Source: Dactylosporangium sp. AC04546
GTDB taxonomy: Bacteria; Actinomycetota; Actinomycetes; Mycobacteriales; Micromonosporaceae
Assembly: GCF_022095675.1 (NCBI RefSeq)
Contig: NZ_JAHYSG010000042.1
Location: 27,753 to 91,752, forward strand
Length of the DNA: 64,000 nt
Direction of reading: 5' to 3'
Shown here: positions 53,454 to 63,069 of the stretch, piece after piece
Numbering within the stretch: the stretch's first letter is position 1
Layout: each line of letters begins with the position of its first letter
Program-made: the position numbers and the translations under genes
Notes under the pieces: model-generated
Told to the model about the DNA's origin: nothing
The model's database searches: none
Seen by the model: only the letters and a program-made list of their open reading frames with translations

Positions 53454-55298
53454 CTAAGGGCTTCCGTACGTGGCCCGCAGCGGGAGGCCGAACTCTTCCC
53501 GCAGGCCGTTCTCGGTGTACCGCAGCGGGTGCGCCGGATCGATCTCGTTCGGCGTCCCGGGGTCGCCGTCGTGGTCGATCGGCAGGCCGACCGCCTGGCG
53601 CTCGTAGTTGGGCACCGGCTTGCCGTTCGCCACGTCCTGGCCGCCGGCCCCGTTGTAGGGGCGATGGTTGGTCGTGCCGTGAGCGTGGTCATACGTGTGG
53701 GCCAGCTCGTGGAAGAGGGTCACGACCGGCGGCGCGGAGCCCGGGAGCCCCTGCCACCCCGGGTTGTACCGGATCGACTCCGAGTTCGCGAACCCGTTCG
53801 GCTCCTCCGTCGGCGTGATGACCACGACGTCGAGCGCCGCCAGCATCTGCTGCCCGGTCGGTGAGGCGCGCAACAGGTCGAGGTCGGCCTGCACCCGCTC
53901 CTCGAACTCGCGGTCGCCATCGGGGACGATCAGTGTGCCGAGGTCGTCGCGGATCGGCGTGGCGACGAGCCGCTCCACACCGCCGACGCTGTCCTCGGCC
54001 TGGCCGAAGAGCCGGTCGTCGCCGTCCCCGCCGGTGACCGCGTCGGCGCCGGCCCCGGAGTACAGCACGTCGTCCCCGTCCCCGCCGTCGAGCGTGTCGG
54101 CGCCCCGCCCGCCGGACAGGACGTCGGCGCCCGCACCGCCGTCGAGCCGGTCGTCGCCGGTCCCGCCCTCCAGGAAGTCGGCGCCGTCGCCACCGCGCAG
54201 GACGTCGTCGCCGGACAGCCCGTACACGGTGTCGTCACCCGCGCCGCCGTCGACGAGGTCGCGGCCGGCTCCCCCGTCGGTGTAGTCGCGGCCGTCCTCG
54301 CCGAACACCGCGTCGTCGCCCCGGTTACCGGTGAGGTCGTCGTCCCCGGCGCCGCCGCTGAGCAGGTCGTCGCCGAGCCCACCGGCGACGGTGTCGTCGC
54401 CGGCCCCGGCGAAGATCAGGTCGTCACCCGCGCCGCCGTCGACCTCCTCGGCCCCGAGGCTGCCCCAGAGCCGGTCGTCCCCGACGCCGAGGTAGGCGTG
54501 CTCGACCGCCGGCCCGCCGGACGTGCCCGGGCCCAGTGATACGCGGTCGTCGCCCCAGCCCGCGACGACCGTGTCGCTGCCGGCACCGGCGAGGAGGGTG
54601 TCGTCGCCGGCCGATCCGCTCAGCCGGTCGTCCCCGTCGCCTCCGAGGACGGTGACGGCGCCGCCGCCGCTCACCCGGACGGTGTCGTTGCCACCGCCGG
54701 TCCGCACCAGCACGCGGGCACCGACCGGAACTCGGACGACATCGCCGTTCACGACGACCGCGTCACCGCGGATCTCGACCACGTCGTCACCATCGCCGGT
54801 GTTGACCACGAAGAGCCCGCCGGCCGCGAACCCGTCGGCACCGCGGGCAGTTGGGGCGAGCCAGCCGTTCATCCGCCCGGCCACGACGGCGGCCCAGTCG
54901 TGGCGGAGATCGGCCCACTCCCGCCGCGCCGCCGCCAGGGCCCCGCTCAGGCGAACCAGCTCCTGGTCGACGTCGGCCCGGATCGTGGCCGCGTCGGTCT
55001 CGGTCGCCTGCCGGGTATACGCGTCGTCGAGCGCCGCCTGCCCGCGCCGCAGCAGCCCGCCGATCCCGCCGAGCGCGACGGCCGTGGCCGTGGCGGTGGT
55101 GGCCGCCCGCTCAAGATCCCGGCCGAGCCGGGCCCGGTGCGACCGGTACGTGTCGGCCGTGTCACCGGCCCACTCCACGGGCGCGGCGGCCCGGTCGAGC
55201 AGCTCGCGGGCCGCCCGCAGGTCGTTTCCCACCGCCCACCACACGCCGGCCGCCGCCTCCACGGCGGCGGGGTCGGCCCGCAGGTCCCAGACGCTCAT
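53454..55298 (-). CDS. RTX-repeat zinc-peptidase putative ESX effector
   Basis: A 614-residue protein with three parts. Residues 1-150 form a WXG100-like helical region (WWAVGNDLRAARELLDRAAA; VEWAGDTADTYR). Residues 165-433 contain about twenty nonapeptide RTX repeats, mostly GGxGDDxLx (for example GGAGDDLIFAGAGDDTVAGG), a calcium-binding beta-roll. Residues 445-614 form a zinc peptidase-like domain with FHELAHTYDHAHG (His530, Glu531, His534) and a candidate third ligand in NYERQAVGLP (Glu566). The domain resembles the NleD-type M91 family. No signal peptide is seen, which fits type VII (ESX) secretion. Confidence 0.75.
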   Translation of the reverse strand: MSVWDLRADPAAVEAAAGVWWAVGNDLRAARELLDRAAAPVEWAGDTADTYRSHRARLGRDLERAATTATATAVALGGIGGLLRRGQAALDDAYTRQATETDAATIRADVDQELVRLSGALAAARREWADLRHDWAAVVAGRMNGWLAPTARGADGFAAGGLFVVNTGDGDDVVEIRGDAVVVNGDVVRVPVGARVLVRTGGGNDTVRVSGGGAVTVLGGDGDDRLSGSAGDDTLLAGAGSDTVVAGWGDDRVSLGPGTSGGPAVEHAYLGVGDDRLWGSLGAEEVDGGAGDDLIFAGAGDDTVAGGLGDDLLSGGAGDDDLTGNRGDDAVFGEDGRDYTDGGAGRDLVDGGAGDDTVYGLSGDDVLRGGDGADFLEGGTGDDRLDGGAGADVLSGGRGADTLDGGDGDDVLYSGAGADAVTGGDGDDRLFGQAEDSVGGVERLVATPIRDDLGTLIVPDGDREFEERVQADLDLLRASPTGQQMLAALDVVVITPTEEPNGFANSESIRYNPGWQGLPGSAPPVVTLFHELAHTYDHAHGTTNHRPYNGAGGQDVANGKPVPNYERQAVGLPIDHDGDPGTPNEIDPAHPLRYTENGLREEFGLPLRATYGSP

Positions 55299-55625
55299 CT
55301 AGCGGCCCGGCCGGCGGGAGCCGCCGAGGCGGGAGTCGGCCGCCACGTCCGCCGCGTGGTAGGCGAACGCCGAGCGCAGCAGAGCGTCCGCGTCCGTCTC
55401 CAGGACCGCCGCCAACCCGCTCACCGCGTCATGGGCATCGGCCAGCAGGCCCTCCGCCGTGTGGGCCACCAGCGGTGCGGACGGGAGGTCGCCCAGCGCC
55501 GCGGCGGGGAGCGGCAGGTCGCGGAAGTCGGAGCGGTAGCGGTCACCGGCACGGTCCGCTGCCGCCAGGCTTGCCGTGGCCAGGTCGACCAGGGCGCTCG
55601 GATCGACCCGGATCTCTTTCCCCAT
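55299..55625 (-). CDS. ESX-secretion-associated (EspC-like) partner protein
   Basis: A 108-residue protein starting MGKEIRVDPSALVDLATASL. The predicted two-helix layout and length match the EspC-like family of type VII secretion-associated proteins. Its stop is adjacent to the effector gene start (one base gap), so the two are coupled. It may act as targeting partner or chaperone. No ESX core gene is in the window. Confidence 0.6.
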   Translation of the reverse strand: MGKEIRVDPSALVDLATASLAAADRAGDRYRSDFRDLPLPAAALGDLPSAPLVAHTAEGLLADAHDAVSGLAAVLETDADALLRSAFAYHAADVAADSRLGGSRRPGR

Positions 55626-55667
55626 AGGCCGCAGGGTAGCTACGCCACCCCGCGGCCCGTGGCCCGT

Positions 55668-56645
55668 TCAGGCCGAATAGTCAAGACCGACCTTTGCCCG
55701 TACAACGTCCAAAACCCGGAGAATCTCCAGCGTCTCGGACAGTGGGACGATCGGGCTCTCCTGGAGACCCTCGCGGAGGCATCGCTGCACCTCGGCCGCC
55801 TCGAAGTGGTAGCCCAGGCCCTCGAACGGCATCTCGACGCGCTCGGCCTCGTCGCCGCGCCAGAGGGTGTACTCCGGGGGGCAGAAGAAGTCGCGCGGGA
55901 TCTCGAAACGGCCGGTCGTGCCCGTGATCGTCGCCCGGCGGGAGCTGTCGCCCAGCAGCGAGCAGGTCAGTGCGGCCATCGCGCCCGACTCGTAGCCGAA
56001 CAGCATGCCGGTGTTCTCGTCGACGCCGCCCGCGCTCATCCGGGCCCACGCCTGGATCTCGCTCGGCGCGCCGAGGAACAGGTGCGCGAACGTCACGGGA
56101 TATATCCCGACGTCGTAGAGGCCCCCGCCGCCGAGCGCGCGGTTGCGCAGCCGGCTGGTCTCCTCGAACGGGCCCTGCATGCCGAAGTCGGCGTGCACGC
56201 TCACCAGGTCGCCGATCGCGCCGTCGGCGATCAGGCCGGCGATGCGGCGGATGACCGGGAAGCAGCGCATCCACATCGCCTCCATGAGGAACACGCCGGA
56301 AGAGCGGGCGGTCTCCACGAGGTGCTCGGAGGAGGCGACGTCGAGCGTGAACGGCTTCTCGGTGAGCGTCGCCCGCCCGGCGCCGAGGGACAGCATCGTC
56401 GCCTCGTAGTGCGCGGTGTGCGGGGTGGCCACGTAGATCACGTCGACGCCGTCGTCCTCGACCAGGTCGCGCCACGAGCCGTGGGCCCGCGGGATGCCGT
56501 GCGTCTCGGCGAATCGCTGTGCGGTTGCGGTACTGCGGGATCCCACCGCTGCCACCTCGGCACCGGGCACCAGGCGGAGGTCCTCGACGAACTTGCTGGC
56601 GATGAGTCCGGTGGACAGGATGCCCCAGCGAATGCGGTCGGCCAT
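55668..56645 (-). CDS. Gfo/Idh/MocA-family oxidoreductase
   Basis: A 325-residue NAD(P)-dependent sugar-type dehydrogenase. The Rossmann motif is WGILSTGLIASKFVEDL, the catalytic lysine lies in TLTEKPFTLD, and the C-terminal substrate domain has ALGGGGLYDVGIYPV with the conserved Asp. The start is the ATG at 56645. Substrate unknown; trans-dihydrodiol or sugar oxidation are options in the family. It diverges from the next gene. Confidence 0.88.
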   Translation of the reverse strand: MADRIRWGILSTGLIASKFVEDLRLVPGAEVAAVGSRSTATAQRFAETHGIPRAHGSWRDLVEDDGVDVIYVATPHTAHYEATMLSLGAGRATLTEKPFTLDVASSEHLVETARSSGVFLMEAMWMRCFPVIRRIAGLIADGAIGDLVSVHADFGMQGPFEETSRLRNRALGGGGLYDVGIYPVTFAHLFLGAPSEIQAWARMSAGGVDENTGMLFGYESGAMAALTCSLLGDSSRRATITGTTGRFEIPRDFFCPPEYTLWRGDEAERVEMPFEGLGYHFEAAEVQRCLREGLQESPIVPLSETLEILRVLDVVRAKVGLDYSA

Positions 56646-56701
56646 GGCGTGAGCGTAGCCCTGCGTGGTTGGAGCCATGATCGACCGGGTATCCGGCGGC
56701 C

Positions 56702-57118
56702 GTGGAACCTCGTGATCGCCGCCCGGAAGGGGTGTCGGACCGGACCGTCGAAGGCCTCGGCAAGCTCAGCGAGGCCCTGGAGACGGTGGAGCGCGCCCGC
56801 GGCCGCCTGTACGACCTGCACCAGCTCATCGGGCACGCCGACCTGATGCTCGACGAGGCCGTGCGGCTGCTGCGGGCGGCCGGGCACGACCCGCTCGCCG
56901 ACCGCATCGACACCGAGTTGGTCGGTCGCAACGTGGTCCCGGGCCGCTGGACGTTCCAGCTGGTCGAGGAGTTCGATGACGGCTACTACGCGCTGTTCCG
57001 CGAGCTGGAACGGACCGCCCGCGACGAGCTCGTCCGGGGGCGCCGGCACATCTTCGAGGCCGAGATGAAGGAGGCCCGGCGGACCCACGGCGCACCCGGC
57101 CACGAGGCCGTCCCTTAA
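56702..57118 (+). CDS. Conserved actinobacterial hypothetical protein
   Basis: A 138-residue helical protein with LSEALETVERARGRLYDLHQ, then LVGRNVVPGRWTFQLVEEFD and YYALFRELERTARDEL. I recognise it as conserved in actinobacteria but know no function. It starts at a GTG and ends 9 nt before the NUDIX gene. No signal or membrane segment. Confidence 0.7.
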   Translation: MEPRDRRPEGVSDRTVEGLGKLSEALETVERARGRLYDLHQLIGHADLMLDEAVRLLRAAGHDPLADRIDTELVGRNVVPGRWTFQLVEEFDDGYYALFRELERTARDELVRGRRHIFEAEMKEARRTHGAPGHEAVP

Positions 57119-57127
57119 CGTTGGCTC

Positions 57128-57889
57128 ATGGTGGAGTTCCGGCTGCCGCCCGCGTTTGCGGAGCGGGCCCGACGATTCGCGGAAGAAGGTGGCGTACCGG
57201 CGGAGGTGCGCCTCGCCAGCACGGTGGTGCTGCTGCGGGAGCCGTTCGAGGTGTACCTCATCCGGCGGGTGCCGACGATGGCGTTCGCGGCGTCGATGTA
57301 CGTCTTCCCCGGTGGTGGCGTCGATCCGCGGGACGCCGCGGCGCAGCCGGGCTGGGCCGGGCCGGCGCCGGACGAGTGGGCGCGGCGGCTGCGGCTCGAG
57401 GAGTCGGTGGCCAGGTCCGTCGTGTGCGCGGCGGTGCGGGAGGTCTTCGAGGAGTCCGGCGTCCTGCTGGCCGGGCCGTCGGCGGACACCGTGGTCGGCG
57501 ACGTGAGCGGCGCGGAGTGGGAGGAGGCCCGGCTCGCGCTCATCGCGCGGGAGTTCGGCTTCGCCGACTTCCTCAGCCGCCGGGGCCTGGTGCTGCGCAG
57601 CGACCTGCTCGTGCCGTGGTCGCGGTGGATCACGCCGGAGTTCGAACCCCGGCGCTTCGACACCTTCTTCTTCCTCGCCGTGCTGCCGGCCGGGCAGCTG
57701 ACCCGCGACGTCGGCGGCGAGGCCGACGAGACGGTGTGGTGCACGCCGGCCGACGCGGCGGACGGCCGGTTCACCATGCTGCCGCCGACCATCCACACGC
57801 TCACGGAGCTCGCGGAGGCCGGCAGCATCGAGGCGGCGCTGGCGGCGGCGCCGGCCCGGGATCCGGCCGACGCCATCCGCCCTGTTTAA
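57128..57889 (+). CDS. NUDIX hydrolase, NUDT19-like
   Basis: A 253-residue NUDIX protein. The box is split: PGGGVDPRD (residues 61-69), then an insert of about 35 residues, then [14 protein letters not shown]. That split is known for NUDT19-like CoA diphosphatases. It would hydrolyse a nucleoside-diphosphate-linked compound using Mg ions. The ATG at 57128 starts the fold; its last four bases overlap the end of the convergent pstB. Confidence 0.85.
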   Translation: MVEFRLPPAFAERARRFAEEGGVPAEVRLASTVVLLREPFEVYLIRRVPTMAFAASMYVFPGGGVDPRDAAAQPGWAGPAPDEWARRLRLEESVARSVVCAAVREVFEESGVLLAGPSADTVVGDVSGAEWEEARLALIAREFGFADFLSRRGLVLRSDLLVPWSRWITPEFEPRRFDTFFFLAVLPAGQLTRDVGGEADETVWCTPADAADGRFTMLPPTIHTLTELAEAGSIEAALAAAPARDPADAIRPV

Positions 57890-58662
57890 CCGAAGCGGCC
57901 GGTGATGTAGTCCTCGGTCTTCTTCACCGAGGGGTTGGTGAAGATCTTCGCCGTGTCGTCGTACTCGATGAGCCGGCCCGGGTCGCCCGTCTTGTCGATC
58001 GAGAAGAACCCGGTGCGGTCCGAGACGCGGGCCGCCTGCTGCATGTTGTGCGTGACGATCACGATCGTGTACTGGTTCTTCAGCTCGGTGATCAGGTCCT
58101 CGATCGCCAGCGTGGAGATCGGGTCGAGGGCCGAGCAGGGCTCGTCCATGAGCACGACCTGCGGCTCGACCGCGATGGTGCGGGCGATGCACAGGCGCTG
58201 CTGCTGACCACCGGACAGGCCGGCGCCGGGGCGGCCGAGCCGGTCCTTGACCTCGTTCCACAGGTTGGCGCTGCGCAGCGCCTTCTCGGCGACCTCTTCG
58301 AGGACCGACTTCTTCTTCACGCCGTTGAGGCGCAGGCCGGCGACCACGTTCTCGAAGATGGACATCGTCGGGAACGGGTTGGGCCGCTGGAAGACCATGC
58401 CGATCATGCGGCGGACGGCCGTGACGTCGACGTCACGGTCGTAGATGTTCTGCCCGTCGATGAGGAGCTGACCCTCGATCCGCGCGTTGGGCAGGACCTC
58501 GTGCATGCGGTTGATGGACCGCAGGAACGTGGACTTGCCGCAGCCGGACGGTCCGATCAGCGCGGTGACCGACTTGGGCTCGATGGTCATCGAGACCCCG
58601 TCGATCGCCTTGAACGAGCCGTAGTACGACGTGACGCCGTGGGCTTCGATCCGCTTTGCCAT
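57886..58662 (-). CDS. pstB: Phosphate ABC transporter ATPase
   Basis: A 258-residue ATPase. Walker A is [17 protein letters not shown], signature [15 protein letters not shown], Walker [16 protein letters not shown], and the PstB-specific N-terminal [13 protein letters not shown]. It energises phosphate uptake by PstCA. It is the last gene of pstSCAB, starting 17 nt after pstA. Confidence 0.97.
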   Translation of the reverse strand: MAKRIEAHGVTSYYGSFKAIDGVSMTIEPKSVTALIGPSGCGKSTFLRSINRMHEVLPNARIEGQLLIDGQNIYDRDVDVTAVRRMIGMVFQRPNPFPTMSIFENVVAGLRLNGVKKKSVLEEVAEKALRSANLWNEVKDRLGRPGAGLSGGQQQRLCIARTIAVEPQVVLMDEPCSALDPISTLAIEDLITELKNQYTIVIVTHNMQQAARVSDRTGFFSIDKTGDPGRLIEYDDTAKIFTNPSVKKTEDYITGRFG

Positions 58663-58679
58663 GTTGGGGGGCTCCGTGT

Positions 58680-59765
58680 CTATCGAGCGAGCTTGTTACG
58701 GCGAGCGAGCAGCTTCGCCGCGACGGTGAGGACCAGCACGAGCACGACCAGCGTGAGAGCCGCCGTCCAGGCCCGCCCGGGGGCGAACTCGGAGGCCACG
58801 CCGGCCTGCTGGAAGACGTACAGCGACAGCGAGGACTGACCGCCGTTGAACACGTTGAAGTTGATCGCGCTGAGGCCACCGGCGACCAGCAGGACCGGGG
58901 CCGTCTCGCCGGCGGCGCGGGCCACGGCGAGCATGACACCGGTGACGATGCCGGGACCGGCGGTCGGCAGCACGATGCTCGTGATCGTCTTCCACTTCGG
59001 CACGCCGAGCGCGTAGGCACCCTCCCGCAGCGCGCCGGGCACCAGCCGCAGCATCTCCTCGGTCGAGCGGACCACCGTCGGCAGCATGAGCACGCTGAGC
59101 GACAGGGCCGCCGCGAAGCCGGAGTACGCCGGCCGGCCGTCGTTGTAGAGCGGGGTGATCGTGAAGACCCAGAACGACAGCACGAACAGGCCGGAGACGA
59201 TCGACGGGATACCGGTCATGACGTCGACGAAGAAGCGGATCGCGTTGGCCAGGAAACCGCGCCCGTACTCGACGATGTAGACCGCGCCCATGATGCCGAG
59301 CGGCACCGTGATCAGCGTCGCGATGCCCGCCTGCTCAAGCGTGCCGATGATCGCGTGGTAGGCGCCGCCCTTCTCGTCGAACACGCCGATGTTGTTCATC
59401 GACGTGTTGAAGAAGTTGGCGTCCAGCCGCGTCGAGCCCTTGCTGACCAGCGTCCAGACCACCGAGATCAGCGGCAGCAGCGCCAGGATGAACGCACCGT
59501 AGATCAGGATGGTGGCCATCCGGTTGCGGGCCGAGCGGCCACCCTCGACGAAGGTCGCCGCGAGGCCCATGAAGATCACGAACAGCAGGGCGGCGACGAC
59601 GCCCGTGAGGATCATCCCGCCGTACGACGTCAGGTAGATCAGCACGAACGAGACGGCGATCGCCGCCGCGGCGGTCGCCCACGGCGTCCACGACGGCAGC
59701 GACTTGACCCGCAGCTGGTGGGCGTCCTGGACGCCCAGCCGGGTGGGTGTTTCGACGCTCATCAT
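58680..59765 (-). CDS. pstA: Phosphate ABC transporter permease PstA
   Basis: A 361-residue permease with six to eight helices. The N-terminal region (about 1-95) is longer than in E. coli PstA and adds two to three helices. The EAA-type loop reads [20 protein letters not shown]. The ATG at 59765 overlaps the stop of pstC by four bases. Sits in the membrane with PstC. Confidence 0.95.
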   Translation of the reverse strand: MMSVETPTRLGVQDAHQLRVKSLPSWTPWATAAAAIAVSFVLIYLTSYGGMILTGVVAALLFVIFMGLAATFVEGGRSARNRMATILIYGAFILALLPLISVVWTLVSKGSTRLDANFFNTSMNNIGVFDEKGGAYHAIIGTLEQAGIATLITVPLGIMGAVYIVEYGRGFLANAIRFFVDVMTGIPSIVSGLFVLSFWVFTITPLYNDGRPAYSGFAAALSLSVLMLPTVVRSTEEMLRLVPGALREGAYALGVPKWKTITSIVLPTAGPGIVTGVMLAVARAAGETAPVLLVAGGLSAINFNVFNGGQSSLSLYVFQQAGVASEFAPGRAWTAALTLVVLVLVLTVAAKLLARRNKLAR

Positions 59766-60751
59766 GCGCTCCCGACGAACTCACGGCGCCGGTACACGAT
59801 GGCCCGCGCAGCCATGTTGACGACCAGCGTGATGGCGAACAGGGCCAGACCGGAGGCGATCAGCGCGCCGCGGCCGAACTCGTTGGCCTCGGCGAACCGG
59901 TTGGCGATGTTCGAGGCGATCGTGACGCCGCCCGGACCCAGCAGATCGAAGTTGATGGCGAACACGCTGCCGAGGGTCAGCGCCAGCGCGATGGTCTCGC
60001 CGAGCGCGCGGCCCAGGCCGAGCATGACCGAGGCGATGATGCCGGCCTTGCCGTAGGGCAGCACGGACGTGCGGATCATCTCCCATTTGGTCGCGCCGAG
60101 CGCCAGGGCGGCCTCCTGGTTCTCCGGCGGGGTCTGCATGAAGACCTCGCGGGAGAGGGAGGTGACGATCGGCAGGATCATGATCCCGAGCACGATCGAG
60201 CCCAGCAGGACCGACTTGCCGTAGGGACCTTCGCTGCCGAAGATCGGCAGCCAGCCGACCGTGTCGTGCAGCCACTTCGACAGGTTGCTGACCGGCTCGT
60301 AGAAGTAGTCGCGGCCCCAGAGGCCGAAGACGACGCTGGGGACGGCGGCGAGCAGGTCGATGATGAAGCCGAGGGTGGTGGCGACCCGGCGGTGCGCGTA
60401 GTGCGAGAGGCACAGCGCGATGCCGAGCGCTACCGGAACGGCCAGCAGCAGCGCCAGGAAGGCGGTGAGAATCGTGCCGAACACCGTCGCGGCGATACCG
60501 AACTTCGGATCGTCACCGTCGGTGAACCACTCCTTGTAGGTGAAGAAGTTGGCGTTGTCGTCACGGATGGCCGGGATGGCCTTGACGATGAGGAAGACGG
60601 CGATGGCGGCGATGATGACCAGCACCATCGAGCCGGCGGCCGTCGCGGTACCGCGGAAGATGACGTCCCCGCCGAAGCGCTTCTTCGGCGGAAGACCACC
60701 ACCTCCGCCGGACGAACCGGCGGAGGTGGAGGGCAGAGTCTGCTGGCTCAA
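59762..60751 (-). CDS. pstC: Phosphate ABC transporter permease PstC
   Basis: A 329-residue permease with a Ser/Gly-rich N-terminal 25 residues, then six helices. The coupling loop reads TPPENQEAALALGATKWEMI. It follows pstS by 21 nt and overlaps pstA. Works with PstA, PstB and the binding protein PstS. Confidence 0.95.
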   Translation of the reverse strand: MSQQTLPSTSAGSSGGGGGLPPKKRFGGDVIFRGTATAAGSMVLVIIAAIAVFLIVKAIPAIRDDNANFFTYKEWFTDGDDPKFGIAATVFGTILTAFLALLLAVPVALGIALCLSHYAHRRVATTLGFIIDLLAAVPSVVFGLWGRDYFYEPVSNLSKWLHDTVGWLPIFGSEGPYGKSVLLGSIVLGIMILPIVTSLSREVFMQTPPENQEAALALGATKWEMIRTSVLPYGKAGIIASVMLGLGRALGETIALALTLGSVFAINFDLLGPGGVTIASNIANRFAEANEFGRGALIASGLALFAITLVVNMAARAIVYRRREFVGSA

Positions 60752-60772
60752 CGAGTTTCCTGGGTTTCCCGG

Positions 60773-61891
60773 TCAGGCCAGGTTCTTGACGGAGGTCTCA
60801 ACCTTGGCCCGGACCGTCTCGGGCAGCGGGGCGTAGCCCAGCTTGTCGAGCAGCTTCTGGCCGTCAGCGCTGGCGGTGTAGCCGAGGAAGCCCTTGACGA
60901 GCGCGAGCTTGTCGGCCGCGGTGCCCTTGCTGCAGACGATCTCGTAGGTCACCAGGATGATCGGGTAGGCCCCGGCCTCCTTGGTGGCGTAGTCGATCGA
61001 CAGCTTCAGGTCGTCGCCGGTGCCCGTGATCTTGGCGCCCGCAACGGTCTTGCCGGCGGCCTCGCCGGTCAGCGCCGTGAACTCACCGGCACCGTTGTAG
61101 ACCTTGGCGGTGGCGAGGCTGTTGGTCTTGGCGAACGACCACTCGACGTAGCCGATGGAGCCGGCGCTCTTCTTCAGCGCGGCGGCAACGCCGTCCGACT
61201 TCTGCTCACCCTGGCCGCCCTGGGCCTTCCAGACCTTGTCCTTGCCGAAGGTCCAGTCGCTGGCCGCGGTCTTGGTCAGGTAGTCGGTGAAGTTCTCCGT
61301 GGTGCCCGACGAGTCCGCGCGGTGCACGGCCAGGATCGGGGTCGACGGAAGGGTCGCGCTCGGGTTGTCGGCCTTGATGGCCGCGTCGTCCCACGTCTTG
61401 ACCGCACCGGAGAAGATCTTCGCGAGCGTCGCGGGCTTGAGCTGCAGGTCCTTGACGCCGTCGAGGTTGTAAGCGATGGCGATCGGGCCGGTGACCATCG
61501 GCAGGTTGAGGGCCGGGTTGCCGCCGCAGCGCGCGGTCGACTTCGTGGTCTCGTCGCCGTCCTTGAGGGCGGAGTCGGAGCCGGCGAAGTCGGCGGTGCC
61601 GCCGTTGAACGCGGTGATGCCCGCGCCCGAACCGGTGCCCTGGTAGTCGATCTTGGCGCCGGAGCAGGCCTGCTGGTAAGCCTTGATCCACTCGTCCATG
61701 GCGTTCTTCTGGGCGGACGAGCCCTGAGAGGTCAGCGAGCCGGTCGCACAGGTAATGCCGCCACCGGCAGCGCCGGACGAGCCGGCGGCACCCGGGGTGC
61801 TAGGGGTCTCGTTGTCCGAGCCGCACGCGGCGAGCGCGAGCGTCGCGGTGATCGCGATGCCGGCGATGAGGCCGTGCCGCTTGAGGTTCAC
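60773..61891 (-). CDS. pstS: Phosphate-binding lipoprotein PstS
   Basis: A 372-residue lipoprotein: signal sequence with lipobox LAACGSD (Cys23), a Gly/Ser/Pro linker, then the phosphate-binding protein with QGTGSGAGITAFNGGTADFA, SDSALK and HRADSSGTTENFTDYL, the family's ligand loops. It captures phosphate outside the membrane for PstCAB. Its upstream region has tandem PHO boxes, so expression should rise in low phosphate. Confidence 0.97.
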   Translation of the reverse strand: MNLKRHGLIAGIAITATLALAACGSDNETPSTPGAAGSSGAAGGGITCATGSLTSQGSSAQKNAMDEWIKAYQQACSGAKIDYQGTGSGAGITAFNGGTADFAGSDSALKDGDETTKSTARCGGNPALNLPMVTGPIAIAYNLDGVKDLQLKPATLAKIFSGAVKTWDDAAIKADNPSATLPSTPILAVHRADSSGTTENFTDYLTKTAASDWTFGKDKVWKAQGGQGEQKSDGVAAALKKSAGSIGYVEWSFAKTNSLATAKVYNGAGEFTALTGEAAGKTVAGAKITGTGDDLKLSIDYATKEAGAYPIILVTYEIVCSKGTAADKLALVKGFLGYTASADGQKLLDKLGYAPLPETVRAKVETSVKNLA

Positions 61892-61986
61892 TGCGGTCCC
61901 TTCGTCGGGATGTTCCGTCTTCCGTGACCTGGGGAGGTAAGTCGGAAGGCCGACGCAGGTCGTCGACTGAAAGCGACGCTAAGAGC

Positions 61987-62030
61987 GGCAGGTAACCACC
62001 CCGCCCGGAGAGGGTGAACGCAGGGTGAAC
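61987..62030 (-). promoter_or_regulatory. PHO box array upstream of pstS
   Basis: On the minus strand: GTTCACCCTGC (62020-62030), GTTCACCCTCT (62009-62019), a degenerate unit (61998-62008), and GGTTACCTGCC (61987-61997). Four consecutive 11-bp units match the PhoP direct-repeat pattern. It lies about 100-140 nt upstream of pstS. Confidence 0.85.
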
Positions 62031-62074
62031 AGGTCCAGGGCTACAGGTGACGGCTGGTCGGAGGACAGTTGGCC

Positions 62075-62085
62075 ATTGGGTGAAC
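62075..62085 (-). promoter_or_regulatory. Extra upstream PHO unit
   Basis: GTTCACCCAAT on the minus strand, 55 bp (five 11-bp turns) above the first pstS PHO unit, so in the same helical phase. Confidence 0.5.
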
Positions 62086-62128
62086 TGCCCAGCGGAGGTG
62101 CACTGTGCCCGATTTGGTCGTTCGCTGA

Positions 62129-63043
62129 CTAGAGCGTGCGCTGGAAGGAAACATCGTTCGACCAACGGACGAAACCCAGCCGGTGGTACAGCGCGACGGC
62201 GCGGGTGTTGCTCTCGTCGACGTACAGCATCACCTGCGCGAGACCGCGGGCGCGAAGGTACCAGAGACCGGCCAGGGTCAGCGCCTTGCCGAGCCCGCCG
62301 CCGTTCGCGTCGGGCGACACGCCCAGCACGTAGACCTCGCCGATCGGCTCGTGCGCCTCGTGCCCGTGGACCTTCGTCCAGTGGAAGCCCAGCAGGCGGC
62401 TGTCCGCCTCCGACTCGGCCAGCAGGAAGCCCTCGGCGTCGAACCACGGCTCCCGCAGCCGCACGTGCAGGTCGTCGAGCGTCCACTTGCCCTGCTCCGG
62501 GTGGTCGGCGAAGGCCGCCGCGTTGAGCGCGAGCCAGGCCTCGTCGTCCTCCCCCGGCCGGAACGCGCGCAGCCGCACGCCCTCGGGCAGGCGCACCTCG
62601 TCGAGCGGGGCGAACAGCGAGCGGCGCAGCTGGAGCAGCACCCGCGTGCGGTCGAACCCGAGCCGGATGGCGAGCGCGGACGCCGAGGGGTGGTCGCCGT
62701 GGGCCCACAGTCGCAGCCGGCCGTCGTCGCGCTCGTCGGCGACCCGCATGGCCTCGGTCACCAGCGCGCGGCCGATGCCGTGGCGGCGGTACAGCGGGTG
62801 CACGACCAGCTCCGCCGCCGCGCCCTCGACGGCGTCGGTGGTGTCGATGTGCGCGTAACCGACGACGGTCCGGTCATCGGAGAAGGCCAGCAGGTGGACA
62901 GCAGGCGCCTCGCCACCGTGGCGGAGGTGCAGGACGACGTGCTCGGACAGCGGCATCGCGCCGTCGGTGTCACCCGCCGCCTGCATGAGCAGCTCGACCT
63001 GGGCGATCTGGTCGGCGTCCAGGTGCTCGAAACGTTGGGGCAC
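62129..63043 (-). CDS. mshD: Mycothiol synthase (tandem GNAT) MshD
   Basis: A 304-residue protein with two GNAT domains. The first (about 1-140) has ELVVHPLYRRHGIGRALVTE; the second (about 150-304) has YVLGVSPDANGGGLGKALTL and ARGLAQVMLYVDESNTRAV. It acetylates Cys-GlcN-Ins to mycothiol with acetyl-CoA. The GTG at 63043 is chosen because it gives the usual length. A much longer frame through the glnR gene is not real. It lies 26 nt after glnR, matching the mycobacterial order. Confidence 0.93.
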   Translation of the reverse strand: MPQRFEHLDADQIAQVELLMQAAGDTDGAMPLSEHVVLHLRHGGEAPAVHLLAFSDDRTVVGYAHIDTTDAVEGAAAELVVHPLYRRHGIGRALVTEAMRVADERDDGRLRLWAHGDHPSASALAIRLGFDRTRVLLQLRRSLFAPLDEVRLPEGVRLRAFRPGEDDEAWLALNAAAFADHPEQGKWTLDDLHVRLREPWFDAEGFLLAESEADSRLLGFHWTKVHGHEAHEPIGEVYVLGVSPDANGGGLGKALTLAGLWYLRARGLAQVMLYVDESNTRAVALYHRLGFVRWSNDVSFQRTL

Positions 63044-63069
63044 GGCCTTAATACGCTCGCCGATCTCGT

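Noticed and set aside
53990..54640. Repetitive DNA resembling a direct-repeat array
   Set aside because: It encodes the in-frame RTX nonapeptides of the effector gene; spacing and variation do not fit CRISPR.
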